Shown here piece after piece: positions 20,906 through 31,856 of a stretch of DNA of 64,000 nucleotides (position 1 is its first letter; the number at the start of each line of letters is the position of its first letter). Source of the stretch: Cryptomeria japonica (Eukaryota > Streptophyta > Pinopsida > Cupressales > Cupressaceae); assembly GCF_030272615.1 (NCBI RefSeq), contig NC_081406.1, positions 214,060,997 through 214,124,996 of the forward strand, written 5' to 3'. Both the position numbers and the translations under genes were made by a program. The notes below the pieces were generated by a model. That model was not told the DNA's origin, searched no databases, and saw nothing but the letters and a program-made list of their open reading frames with translations.

Positions 20906-22992
20906 GGATTTTGAACTTTGATTGCAGATGATCAAATTGTTTCATGTTTTTGATATGAGTTTAATTTTGATATCTTTGTGTTGATATGGAAACTGATATT
21001 GGATTTGTTTTTGTTTGTCGACAGGAGCGATTAGGTATCGTGCAGTCGAGGGAGAGATTCCCGAGACCATGGACGCTGATACCACGTCTGTCACAGGCAG
21101 ACTTGGATATTATTGAGAGATGCGGATTGACCTCTCTTCTAGATATGCCTCGGTTTACTGTGAACCGGGGACTGTTGACAGCATTGGCAGAGAGGTGGCA
21201 CAGTGATACGAACACCTTTCATTTTGCCACTGGAGAGATGACAGTGACACCAGAGGATTGCTACCGGATTTTGCGCATTCCTATGGTAGGGGCACTGCTA
21301 CCCTACGAGTAGACAGAGGAGGGCGGCACAGAGGCATTGCGCCATATATTTCATGATGAGAGTGTTTGTGGCTATAAGATCCCTTGGCAGGAGTTTTTGG
21401 ATCTGGATTATGCATTGCTGCCATCGGTATTGGCAGGATTCATTGGAGGATTCCTTTGTCCTGATCGCAGGTCAAAGGGATTTTCAGTAGGATTGGGGCT
21501 GGTCTTGGAGCAGATGGTGACACAGGGTCGGAGAATTGCATGGGGGTTAGCGATGTTGGCCCATCTTTACAGGAGCCTGCATGAGGTAGTATACCTCGGT
21601 TATGGGAGTTTATTAGCAGGTGTTACTCTATTACAGGTATGGTGCTGGGAGCACATCCCAGTAGTGAGGCCATTGGCAGATAGAGATAGGCCCGTAGGTG
21701 CAGCATACGCCTATGGATATAGAGGCCTAGTTGTCCAGCGTAAGCTGGGCAAACTAGAGCACTAGAGGAGAGTTTTTGATGACATAGATACGGTCATTTG
21801 GAGACCGTATACAGGTTGTGAGGTGTGGGCAGAGGATGGGATAGAGATGCCGTTCGTTTTTATGACGAGGTATCTGATTGGGAGGACTCCGTTCGTTATT
21901 GAGCAGTTTGTGGTTACCCGAGTTTTGCGGCAGTTCGGGAGGTAGCAGGGGATTCCATAGGGAGCGTGCTTGTATGCACGGCGGCAGCAGGATGTGGCCG
22001 ATTGGGGGCCGACTATTGATAGTGTCGTGGCCATAAAGGAGTTTACAGGGTTAGCTCGACAGGTCTGGGACTATGCCCCAGAGATACAGGATGCCGGGAT
22101 GACAGAGGAGTTCGCTCGTTTGTTTACTGCGCGGGCAGTGGCGAGGATCTTAGATCCCGAGGAGATGAGGCCAGCATTTGATTCAGATGGAGAGGAGGGG
22201 GGAGATGATGGAGATGACAGAGACGATGGAGATGATGGAGGAGGTAGAGGATCCAGGGGGAGGCAGGGTGGCAGAGGTGTGCAGCGGGCGGTACGGCAGG
22301 GTAGGATTGAGAGGGGGAGAGGAGGTTTGGCCATTGGAGCCGGGAGAGAGGGGAGAGTGACAGAGGTTTTGGCGGCGGTGGGGGGTGAGGAGGAGATGGT
22401 GAGACCAGCTCAGAGGAGGAGGATAGATATACTCCCACCTCCAGTACCGAGGACAGGGCGAGTGGGAGGGGTTCCTCCAGCACAGGGACCATTGCGGGTT
22501 CGAGTGCCAGGTCATGTAGAGGACGCATAGATCCGGACCCTACAGATTATTATGCAGTAGCTGCAGGCACAGATTTTGACCTATCAGCGGTAGATTTCGT
22601 AGTTGACCGTTGAGAGAGATATGGAGATAGAGTGGCGGGGTCGAGCGGAGGAGGCCTTGGCGAGTGTGCAGAGAGCAGCGGCGGGTGGTCCATTGAGAGA
22701 CACCCTGAGAGAGCTGACATGGAGAGTACAGGAGGTTGAGTATTATAGGCGGCATTATGAGGATGCAGTACCCAGAGAGCGACGTGTAGCGAGTTTTGCA
22801 CAGTCGAGATCGAGTCAATCTCGAACTGCTAGGACACGATTTGAGAGCCGAGGAGTGACAGGGCCAGCGAGACAGGACCCTCCTGCAGATCCGGGGGTGA
22901 GTGTATCTGGAGCTAGGCAGGATCCTCCTAGAGATCCAGGGGCAGGTGCATCCGGAGCGAGACCATCTCCATCAGGGGATAGTCACACTTGA

Positions 22993-24406
22993 GAGACATG
23001 GCCTCCATTGTATTTTTGGATTTTTGCATACTTTGTACTGGACATATTTTTGAGTCACATTTTGTAGATTTTGATCATTTTTTGAGAGATATATATATAC
23101 GGAGCACCATTTTTGATCGATGTGATGTGTTTATGGATGCATTTTATGTGTGCATCTTCCTTTCATATGATGATGTAATGTTTACATATATGATGTAATG
23201 TGTGATGCAGGATGTATGTTTTTATATGCTATGAGATGTATCTTGAAAATGAGATGTATGATTTAATATGTTGTTACATGTAATATGAAATGATGTAATA
23301 ATGATGTAATAATGATATGGGATAATAGTGTAAAATGATGTGCGACTAATTGTAAAATGATATGCAACTAATTGTAACATGATATGCAACTAATTGTAAA
23401 ATGAAATGCAACTAATTGTAACATGATATGCAACTAATTGTAAAATGAAATGCAACTAATTGTTTTTGGAGCATCTCTCATTCTGTATTTGCCATCCGAT
23501 ATAACCATTTATTTGCTTTCTTTGTAAATATCATCATGGAGCATTTATCGATTTTTGGATATGTTGAAAATTGATACAAGCATAATGGTATAATTGAACC
23601 ATAATGACCTAAGTAACATTTACATGATATTTGATTTTGCAAGATAGCACAAGCATCAAGGTATAATTGAACTAGGACGACCTGAGTGCGTATTGCGGAA
23701 ACATACAAGATTAGATCATTTATATGCGTGAAATGGAATCAGGCCTTCAGTGATATGGATCACGTCTCGAGGCAAATATTCACACAATACAAGTGATCAC
23801 CTCCCAGACAGAAGACTAAGAAAATTTTTGGAAATTCCCCATGATCTCTGGTTGTGAAGCTTTTTATGAGATAAAGAGAAGATTCCAATCAAATTAAAAA
23901 GTTCAAAATGCAAAATAATCAAGACCGTAATGCGATAATGCAACATTTAGTACTTCAGAAAATCATCCATCCTTGAGTTTCTTATGTATTTGTTTGTGTT
24001 TTGGTTGTGGTGATGTAGTGTAGTTGTGTGTGTTGGATGTCATATGTCTGAGTTTTGCAATAGTTGGCATGTCTTGAATGTTTGTAAGTTTGAACAGTTT
24101 AATGCCGCTAGATGAGTGTTCTTCTGGATATGATTATGTACAGTGATTTCCAAGCCATGGTGAAAGGCGATAGATATAGATGGATAACTCAAGATAGTGA
24201 CTATGCTAAGTATGTCCTGAATGGATATATACTAAGTGTCGGGCGATGGCCGATAGTGTGTTGATGGATAAAATGGCACGGATATAGATAAAGGAGCCAG
24301 TTTTTCACAAGGGCGCCTGTTTACCAGGTTTTCACCATTTGTTTTTATTGTACTTTGTATTTTTGCTTCTTTTTTTTTTTGTGCTTTTTCCGTGCACTAG
24401 GCTACC
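22993..24406. other. Convergent spacer between PMD and gag-pol, with a minisatellite
   Basis: No gene is visible. The sense gag-pol (ending at 24,407) and antisense PMD (ending at 22,992) converge here, so both 3' ends and polyadenylation sites should fall in this 1.4 kb. It is AT-rich, with many ATGATGTAAT-type phrases around 23,170-23,330. Confidence 0.6.
23337..23468 (+). repeat. 22-bp minisatellite
   Basis: Six tandem units of the type TGATATGCAACTAATTGTAACA, alternating TGATATG and TGAAATG variants and AACA and AAAA ends. This suggests a higher-order two-unit expansion. Confidence 0.85.
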
Positions 24407-25770
24407 TTAAGTATAGTACTTCTTCAGATGAATGCTGTTAGTTGGATCATCAAGCACATCTCCCTCAGAATTTGTGAGCTGATAGGCACCTGATCCATAA
24501 ACTGAAATGATCACATAGGGACCCAACCAGTTAGGTTCAAATTTCCCTTTCTTTTCTCTATCTTGGTGATTTCTTGGATTTTCTTTTAAGACTAGATCAC
24601 CAACTTTGAAGTTACGAGGAATGACCTTATGATTGTAGCTCCTGCACATGCGTTGCTGATATGCTTTGAGATGAGTATAAGCATGTTGGCGTCTTTCATC
24701 TAATAGTTCTAGTTCTTGCAGTCGGTTAACTCGATACTCTTCATCTGGAATCAAACCTTTCAAAGAGACTCTAAGAGATGGAATTTCTACCTCCAAGGGT
24801 AAAATAGCCTCTGATCCATATACCAATGAATATGGTGTTGCCCCTGTAGGTGTGCGAATGCTGGTCCTGTAGGCCCAAAGTGCGGGATTGAGTTGTACGT
24901 GCCAATCTTTGCCTGCATCATTTGCTATTTTCTTGAGGATTTTTAGGATTGTTTTGTTAGATGCTTCTGCTTGACCATTTCCTTGTGGATAGTATGGTGT
25001 AGAAAACCGATGTTGGATTTTGAATTTTTCACATAGTTCCTGTACATCTTGGTTTTTAAAAGGTCGTCCATTATCTGTGACGATTGAACTTGGAATACCA
25101 TATCTGCAGATCAGATAATTTAGGATAAAAGAGGCAATTTGTTTCCCAGTCACCGTGGTCATGGGAACTGCTTCGATCCATTTGGTAAAGTATTTTGTTG
25201 CAGTTATAATGAACTTGTGTCCATTTGAAGATGAAGGATGTATTTTGCCTACCAGGTCCAATCCCCACTGACAAAAGGGGCAGGATGTGGTAAATGGTTG
25301 CAGTTCCTGTGCTGGTGCATGTATCAGATTGCCATGGATCTGGCATTTAGGACATTTCTTGGTGAAATGATATGAGTCTTTCTCCATTGTAGGCCAGTAG
25401 TATCCCATTCGTAGAAGCTTTTTAGCAAGAGTAGTGCCACTTGAATGTGTGCCACAAATACCTTCATGAAGCTCGTGTAAAGTTGAATCAGAATCATTAC
25501 GATCAAGGCAACGAAGAAGAGTACCATCGAGACCTCGATGATATAGAGTATCAGCGGTAAGGGTGTAACGGGCAGCTTGTCGAATAAAGTTACGTTTTTG
25601 GTTACGGGATTGGTCAATGGGTAAGATATTATGCTTGAGGTAGTCGTATATCGGTCCATATAGTGGAGAATCGGAACCAGTCAAGGCATAGATAACCTGG
25701 GATTCGGAGTGGTCATAGGCGGGGGAGAACAGTTGCTCTACCAGGAACTCATAACGACTCTGTTGCTCAG
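24407..25770 (-). CDS. Integrase of element H
   Basis: C-terminal part of the gag-pol frame, open from 25,882 to the TAA at 24,407. The zinc-binding domain is visible as HEGICGTHSSGTTLAKKLL followed by YYWPTMEKD and CPKCQIHG. The catalytic core is intact: WGLDLVG gives the first Asp, VTDNGRPF the second and GQAEASNK the Glu. It continues with the usual gypsy C-terminal domain (ALWAYRTSIRTPTGATP ... KVGDLVLKENP ... WLGPYVI). There is no chromodomain, as expected for Tat and unlike the two chromoviruses here. Upstream stops would prevent its synthesis from this copy. Confidence 0.9.
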
Positions 25771-26410
25771 GAATTTGTAGTAGCGAAGCGATTGTAGCCA
25801 TTGCATCGGCTGCTTTGTTGTTCAACCTTGGTATTTGCTCAAAGGTGATGTGCATAAAATACTGTTTGAAGTCATCCACCATTCATTTGTAAGGTAGTAG
25901 CTTGTCGTCCTTTGTCTGATAGTTGTTATTAATTTGATTAATGACCAGTTGTGAGTCTCCATAGACTTTTAACTTTGTGATTTTCCATTCGACGGCCATT
26001 TTGATGCCGATGACCAGTGCTTCATATTCAGCCACATTATTTGTGCATGGAAACATAAGTCTGTATGATTTTGGCATAGTGTGTCCTTCAGGAGTGATGA
26101 ACAGAATGCCGACACCTGAACCATGTTGAGTATAGGATCCGTCAAAGTATAGGGTCCATTGTTTAGTAGAAGGAGCGAGTACATCCCTATCTGAAAATTC
26201 AACCTCCATGGTTTGTTTGCCTGGTAGCGGTGCTTCGGCCAATTGATCTGCAATTGCTTGTCCTTTGATGGCTCGTCTTTCTGTGTATTGGATGTCGAAT
26301 TCACTGAGAATCATGACCCATTTAGCCAATCGGCCTGTAAGAGCGGCTTTGCTGAGTAGATATTTGAGAGGATCAATTTTTGCAACTAGCTTTATGGTGT
26401 GTGCTAGCAT
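25771..26410 (-). pseudogene. Second (archaeal-type) RNase H of element H
   Basis: A second RNase H follows the first: WTLYFDGSYTQHGSGVGILF carries the first catalytic Asp, NVAEYEALVIGIKMA the Glu and VYGDSQLVINQI the next Asp. The C-terminal ADAMATIASL block with the last Asp is readable at about 25,795. One TGA at 25,883 breaks the domain; arginine (CGA) would fit there. Presence of this extra domain is the diagnostic trait of the Tat lineage. It may improve removal of the RNA strand during cDNA synthesis. Confidence 0.88.
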
Positions 26411-26416
26411 GTAATG

Positions 26417-26932
26417 TCAGAATTTGTGAGATGCAAAGACTACTGTTAGGCAAGCTTTTTCAATAAATGTATAGTTGAGCTCATAGCCATTCAATGTTCT
26501 ACTGATGTAGTATATGGCACGTTCCTTTCCTTGTTGATCTTCTTGTGCCAATAGTGCCCCTAGTGAAATATCTGTTGTTGAGATATATAGAATAAGTGGC
26601 TTTCCAGCAACTGGTGGTACTAGAACTGGTGGATTCATCAGATACTGTTTAATTTGGTAAAAAGATTCTTCACACTTAGCCTCCCATTTGAAGGGTACAT
26701 TTTTGTGTAGCAAATGGTTAAATGGTAGACTTTTATCTGCTAGCTGAGCGATGAATCGCCGGATTGATTGAAGTCATCCCTGTAGAGATTTGAGTTGACT
26801 GATATTTCATGGTGGTGGCATTTCCATGATGGCTTGTACCTTTGCTGGATCAACTTCAATACCTTTAGCTGATACTATGTAGCCTAGTAACTTGCTTGAT
26901 GTAACCCCGAAGACACACTTCTTAGGGTTGAG
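26417..26932 (-). pseudogene. RT connection and first RNase H of element H
   Basis: In the same frame after RT: KCVFGVTSSKLLGYIVS, the RT thumb with SIRRFIAQLADK, then the gypsy RNase H (TDISLGALLAQED, AIYYISRTLNGYELNYT). TGA codons at about 26,933, 26,807, 26,774 and 26,417 interrupt it, all where CGA (Arg) is expected in the family. There are no frameshifts. Confidence 0.85.
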
Positions 26933-27547
26933 TCAGACTTGGAATTTTTGCAATCGATCAAAGATCTTTGTTAGGATGCCGAGATGTTCAGCTCTGGTGA
27001 AGGATTTTGCTAGTAAATCATCCACATAGTCTTCCATAAATGTGTGCATCATATCATGGAAGATGGTTGTCATTGCTCTTTGATAAGTGGCCCCTGCATT
27101 CTTTAAGCCAAAAGGCATGACATTCCAACAGTACGTCCCCCAAGGACAGGTGAATGCTGTTTTATCTTGATCTTCAGGAGCTATCTTAATTTGGTTATAA
27201 CCTGAGAAACCATCCATTAGTGAGAGCATTGCATGGCCTGCTGTGAGATCTACAATTATGTCGATACTTGGAAGAGGAAAGTCATCTTTTGGACAAGCTT
27301 TGTTAACGTCTCTGAAGTCAGTGCATATTCTGATACTACCATCCGGTTTTGATACTGGAATGATATTGGATATCCACTCTGCATAGTCAATGGGTCGGAT
27401 GAATCCGACGTCTAATAATTTTTTTAGTTCAGTTTTGACCATGAGTGCCACCTGTGGATTCATCTTCCGTAGCTTTTGCTTGATTGGCTTAACTCTGGTA
27501 GAGATGGATAAGTGATGCATGATTAAGTGTGGATCTACTCTGGGCAT
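26933..27547 (-). pseudogene. Reverse transcriptase of element H
   Basis: Clear gypsy RT fingers and palm: KKLLDVGFIRPIDYAEWISN, VSKPDGSIRICTDFRDVNKA, CPKDDFPLPSIDIIVD, FSGYNQIKIAPEDQDKTAFT, MPFGLKNAGATYQRAMTTIF and the catalytic MEDYVDDLLAKS. The catalytic YVDD is intact at about 27,020-27,037. It is preceded in frame by FAWSYADMPRVDP, the usual Tat entry to RT, with a TAG at 27,578 where Gln would fit. It would copy element RNA into cDNA in cytoplasmic particles. Confidence 0.92.
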
Positions 27548-27577
27548 ATCAGCATATGACCAAGCAAAGTTGATTTG

Positions 27578-28924
27578 CTATTCTTTAAAGAAGATGATGA
27601 ATGCCAATCTTTCTTCCTCTGTTAGAGATTCTGCAAGATGTATATTTCTGGCTGCTTCTGTGGTAGCAATGTTGATTGATTGAGTGGGCTCAATCAATAT
27701 GGGTGATTGGTCATGAAAGTGCTCAGGAAGAGTGTCAAGTCTCCCATCGTTAGGAGCCTTAAAAAGGTTTTCACCCTCCGATGCGTCCTTTATTTTTACT
27801 TTTTTTTGATCTAGAGCTGCCATTGACTGGTTTTCAGCATTAGATTCATCATTTGATGCATTTTTGCGACTGAGAGACTTGGCACTCCCTGATTGACATA
27901 TATCATTATTCCGTTCACTGGTAGAGCCTGTTTCCGGATTTACGGTACATAGGTAATGGACAATAGATGCATCATCTGGGAAAATAGGTATATCACTTGT
28001 TTCAAGTTCGTCCCAGTCGATTAGGTCAGGAAAGACAAGTGGTAAAGAATCGTTGGGTGGATCAAGTTCGGCTACCATAAGTGTTAGGATAGAGTTTTCA
28101 TCGTGTTGGGTTTTTGGTTTAAGGAAATTTAGGATTGCGTTGAGGTCCTCGATGGTATCATCTTCCACATAGATTTGTTCATAATGTTTCTGTTCACTTT
28201 CCGGAGCGTCATAGATATGTTGTGGTCCAAATTCAAGAGGTCTATCCTCTGCGTTATGTTCTTCCTGAGAAAGGGATATAGAATCAGTATCATCCAGGAT
28301 ATCAGTAGTAGCATTGGAGCAGGTACCCCATTCATATTCATTGGAATCTGTTTCATCATCCCAGATTCTATCTGTGCTGTAAACAGGGGTGTTGTACGGT
28401 GAAAACAAATCTTTGATGATGGATACTATTTTGATATTTTGTGTTGATTCTGTATCGGACCCATCTTCTACTTGCTGGATTTGTTCATAGACTGTGCTTC
28501 TTCGGGGAGTAATAACGGTATTTGAAGATGTCCTGATTTGTTCTTGAGATATTGGTGTTTGAATATGAGCTACTGCTGCAGATAGGGCCTTCTTATGACT
28601 TAGAAGTTTTTCCTGATGTAACTTCTGATCTTGACGTTCCCATGCCTTGCGGATTGTTTCTGCTGATTCAAAAAGTGCTTCCTGCCAGGAGTCTTCTTTG
28701 TACTTCTTCTTTTCCTTCCATTGAGGTTTGATAGGTAGGTGAGGCGACCGCTTTAATAGGAACGTGAGTTTAGAGCCCAATCTTGCTTTGTTTCTACTAG
28801 GTTGTGAAGGAAGATTGATAGGTTCAGTAACTCCCTCTTTGCGTTTGTCAATAGGTCCTTTACCGTCATATCCCATTTGCTTCATGATTAAGTAGCCTTT
28901 TCCATACATGTGTGTTGGTAGCAC
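27578..28924 (-). pseudogene. PR-RT linker with G-patch-like motif, element H
   Basis: A 448-codon open segment of gag-pol. Near its start, GKGYLIMKQMGYDGKGP resembles a G-patch glycine-rich RNA-binding motif, which occurs at this place in several Tat/Ogre-type elements. The rest is acidic, Ser/Thr/Gln-rich and probably disordered. At the end AESLTEEERLAFIIFFKE leads into the RT entry motif across the TAG at 27,578. I have not seen a catalytic motif here. Confidence 0.7.
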
Positions 28925-29053
28925 AATGTCCAGAGCAGCTGCTCTATGATTTTCTTCTTCATCTTTGTATAACCAGCTAAGAATATCCTTGTCTTCTGAT
29001 TCATGTGCTAGAATACCTAATTGGATGAAAGTACCATCAAATTTAGTGATGGG

Positions 29054-31798
29054 CTAAGTAGCCAGTTGTGTTGATGTAGTAGGAAAACCATGCGATCTAG
29101 GTGAGGTGGGCAATTTTGCCAAACATAAAGGTTCCAAAGAGTATTCTCCCATGCCTTGGTCTTTGATTTGCATTTTCTGCTTGAAGTCTCCCCATAAGGA
29201 GTTGGATTTTGCTGTATATGGATCTGATGTTGAAGATTGCTGCTTTTCTCTATTATGAGGAACCAAACTGTCCTGGGCTGCCCCCATTGCATTGCAATGT
29301 TGAAATGGATTATGATCAGCAGATATGGAGATTTCTTGTCCATCATAAGGAAACTTGACACACTGGTGATATGTAGAAGGGACTGCTTGCATTTCATGTA
29401 TCCAGGGTCGTCCTTACAAAATATTGTAGGTTAGATCGATATCTAAGACTTGACAAATAGTATCCTTTTGTACTGGGCCCACTTGAATAGGTAATATGAC
29501 TGTGCCTTTAGAGGACCGTTCCTCATCATCATATGCTTTTATGGTAATCTTTTTGCAAGGATCAATAGATTCTTCTGAGAAGCCTAATGCACGGATAAGC
29601 TTTACAGTACAGATATTAAGGCCGGCTCCTCCATCTATTAGGACTCTCTTGACTCGGTGTTTGCAAACAATGACTTCAATATGGAGAGGGGTATTATGCG
29701 GATGACTCAATGAGGTATTGTCATGCTCTAAGAAGGTGAGGTTGTGAGATCCTGTCATATGGGCGACCATGGCTTGAAATCTGTCTGTATTCAGATTTTG
29801 AGGTACATTTGTTTCTAATGGCGCTTGTTCCAATATGTCTTTGTGTTTTGGAGATAGTTTCAACAATTCCAAGATAGATATCTGAGCCGGAGTCTTGCGT
29901 AGTTGGTTAACTAAGTTGTATTGGATTTTAGGTGTGGTAGTTGTAGGTGCAGTATGTCCCTTCAAGACATATTTCTGAGTCCGAGTTGTTACATTGACAG
30001 ATTCATGATCACGTTTATCTCGAATGGTTATAACATTGATTTGATGGTCTTCGGCTGATATGTGATTGATTGTGTTGTTGTAGATGTGATTAATACGAGC
30101 TCCGCGTGTATCATTTGAAGTTGATGCTCCATCTTTGTTGTAATTTGGGAGAGGATCTTTGAAGGCTTTGTGATCATGATTTGTTTTGAGACCATCTACC
30201 GTTAAGTCACCTCGATCAATCATGTCTTGGATTATGTGTTTCAATCTCATGCACTCATTTGTTTTATGACCTTTGTTGCGATGAAAATCACAATAGTGTG
30301 AATCATTCCACCAAGGTGGTTTGATTGGGGGTTCATAATTGTTGATTGGAGGCAAAGAAAGAATCTTGTTTGCCAATAGTTCTCTGAGTGCGGACTCTAA
30401 TGATTGGCCCAATGGTGTGAAGATACGTTTCTGGAAATTGTTGGTGTTGGTGCATGAATTGTTGTTAGGCTCTGGATTCAGGTTTTTGTTTTGATTATCG
30501 TTAGCCTTATTGGTATTGAGTTGTCCTTGAGCATTGTTTGGTGCATATGTGTTAGCACTGGGAGTAGCATTTTTAGGATTTTGAGTATTTTGAGTATTTC
30601 CTGATAAGGCAAGCACTGGCTGTTTAGATTTGGGATCATATGATTCATTGTTGCCCTCGTTTTTGTTTCGTGTCCAAAATCGAGTTTTGTCTAGATTGGT
30701 GTTGTTTTGGTTATTGTAGTTTGATGAGTTTGTGCCTTCTTTGTAGAACTTGAGTGTTCCCTTTTTGACACAAGCTTCCTCTACTTGGATGCCATTTTCG
30801 ATCAATTTGTCAAAGGATGGGATGCATTGGAGTTTGAGTCTATAACTCATTTCACCATTCAAGTTATCAATGAAGATTTCCATTTTCTCTTTTTCAGGAA
30901 TATCTCGAGGATATCTTGATACCATGCGTCGCCAACGTTGAAGGAATAACATGAATGTTTCATTGTTCTTTTGTTTGGTGTTGCAAATATCTAGCATGGC
31001 TATGGCATGTTGGATGTTGTAAGAATAATGGGTGATGAATTTGTTAACCAATTCATCAAATGATCTAACAGGTGGTGTAATCTTGGATAACCATTCCATT
31101 GTTTGTCCTCCCAGACTTCTTGGGAATAACCTCATCAGATAAGTGTCATTATGAGCAAATTCAAGACTCATAGTGCAAAATTCTCGAACATGATCTCGAG
31201 GATCACCTTTCCCATCATATTTATCAAATTTGGGAACCTCTGAGTTTGGAGGAAAAAGTACCATGTTTAAGCTTCTGTCAAATGGATAAGGGCAAATTTC
31301 GTTTAAAGAGTACCGCACTGTTGTCCCTTGTTGCATATCGTGCATTTGTCTTTGCAACATTTGCATTTGTTGAGTAAGAGCAACCAAGGGTGCATTATCT
31401 TGCAGAGGAAAGAGTTCTTCCCTCGTATTTGTTCTCAACTGAAAAGGTGTAGTAAATGGTATGTGTTGTTCTGGGGTTTCGAACGCGGGTACTCGCATTT
31501 CTGGTATATGTTGTTCTGGAATATGTTGTTCAGGTATGCGAGTTTCTTCTTCTCGTTGTTGTTCTTGATATGTATATTGTTGAGACCCAGTTTGAAAGAC
31601 ATTTGCGTCAAAATCTTCAGGAAGTTTGATGCCTTTGTTTGTAAGCATGAGTAGATATTTTTCTTTGTCATTTTCCATGAGCTTTTCGACAAGTTTTTGG
31701 AAGGAAGGATTTTCTTGACATTCCCGAAGAAGTGCGTCAGTAATTTCAGGTTCTTCCACGGGTGGAACTTCAAAAGGATTTGATAATCTGCGATTCAT
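29054..31798 (-). pseudogene. Gag and aspartic protease of element H
   Basis: Start ATG at 31,798 (MNRRLSNPFEVPP). A gypsy gag capsid domain begins at about residue 187 (KFDKYDGKGDPRDHVREF ... TMEWLSKITPP). At about residue 500 a variant zinc segment reads HYCDFHRNKGHKTNEC, followed by a helix. The Asn-rich linker is low complexity. The protease begins at about residue 717 with RVLIDGGAGLNIC; the catalytic Asp-Gly-Gly-Ala is intact. A TAA at 29,414 cuts the frame just before GRPWIHEM, the second conserved protease block, and a TAG follows at 29,054. The whole gag-pol frame from 31,798 to 24,407 (2,464 codons) stays in one phase. Confidence 0.92.
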
Positions 31799-31856
31799 AC
31801 TTGATTCTGCGGGTGTCTCGCTTTGTTTGTTTCATTGAGAGCGAGTGATAGGCATT

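Larger units (their letters stand above)
19948..21024 (+). other. Predicted phase-0 intron of the PMD gene
   Basis: 1,077 bp with a GTAAGT donor and a pyrimidine-rich acceptor ending GTCGACAG. It contains the TAGCGC array (20,033-20,553) and a tandem repeat (20,758-20,905). The retrotransposon RNA is transcribed from the other strand, so the spliceosome would not remove this intron during retrotransposition, which explains how it could persist in an element that moves through RNA. Confidence 0.7.
19873..22992 (+). pseudogene. Plant mobile domain (PMD, MAIN-like) gene, two exons, antisense within element H
   Basis: Exon 1 (19,873-19,947) encodes 25 residues starting MPIPYHRHRFERIRR. It ends at a strong donor (CTA|GTAAGT). 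Exon 2 starts at 21,025 after TTTGTTTGTCGACAG, and both junctions are phase 0. Exon 2 has the PMD signature: AERWHSDTNTFHFATGEMTV then TPEDCYRILRIP (about 21,190-21,285), with DRRSKGFSVGLGLVLEQ and WCWEHIPVVRPL downstream. After the domain come an acidic Asp/Glu tract (about 22,180-22,240), an RG-rich segment, a Gln-rich coil and a duplicated GARQDPP motif. The frame ends at TGA 22,990. It is interrupted by eight in-frame TAG codons (21,310; 21,763; 21,943; 21,958; 22,528; 22,558; 22,591; 22,600) and no frameshift. PMD proteins occur as host silencing factors (MAIN, MAIL1) and inside transposons. Base composition is visibly GC-richer than the flanking element. The original function here is unknown. 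Confidence 0.85.

Noticed and set aside
22071-22528. Long minus-strand ORFs opposite the PMD C-terminus
   Set aside because: GC-rich, Pro/Ser low-complexity shadows of the PMD frame.
24407-31798. In-frame stops of element H as programmed readthrough
   Set aside because: Eight stops of three kinds fall inside catalytic domains where Gln or Arg is expected; decay is simpler.
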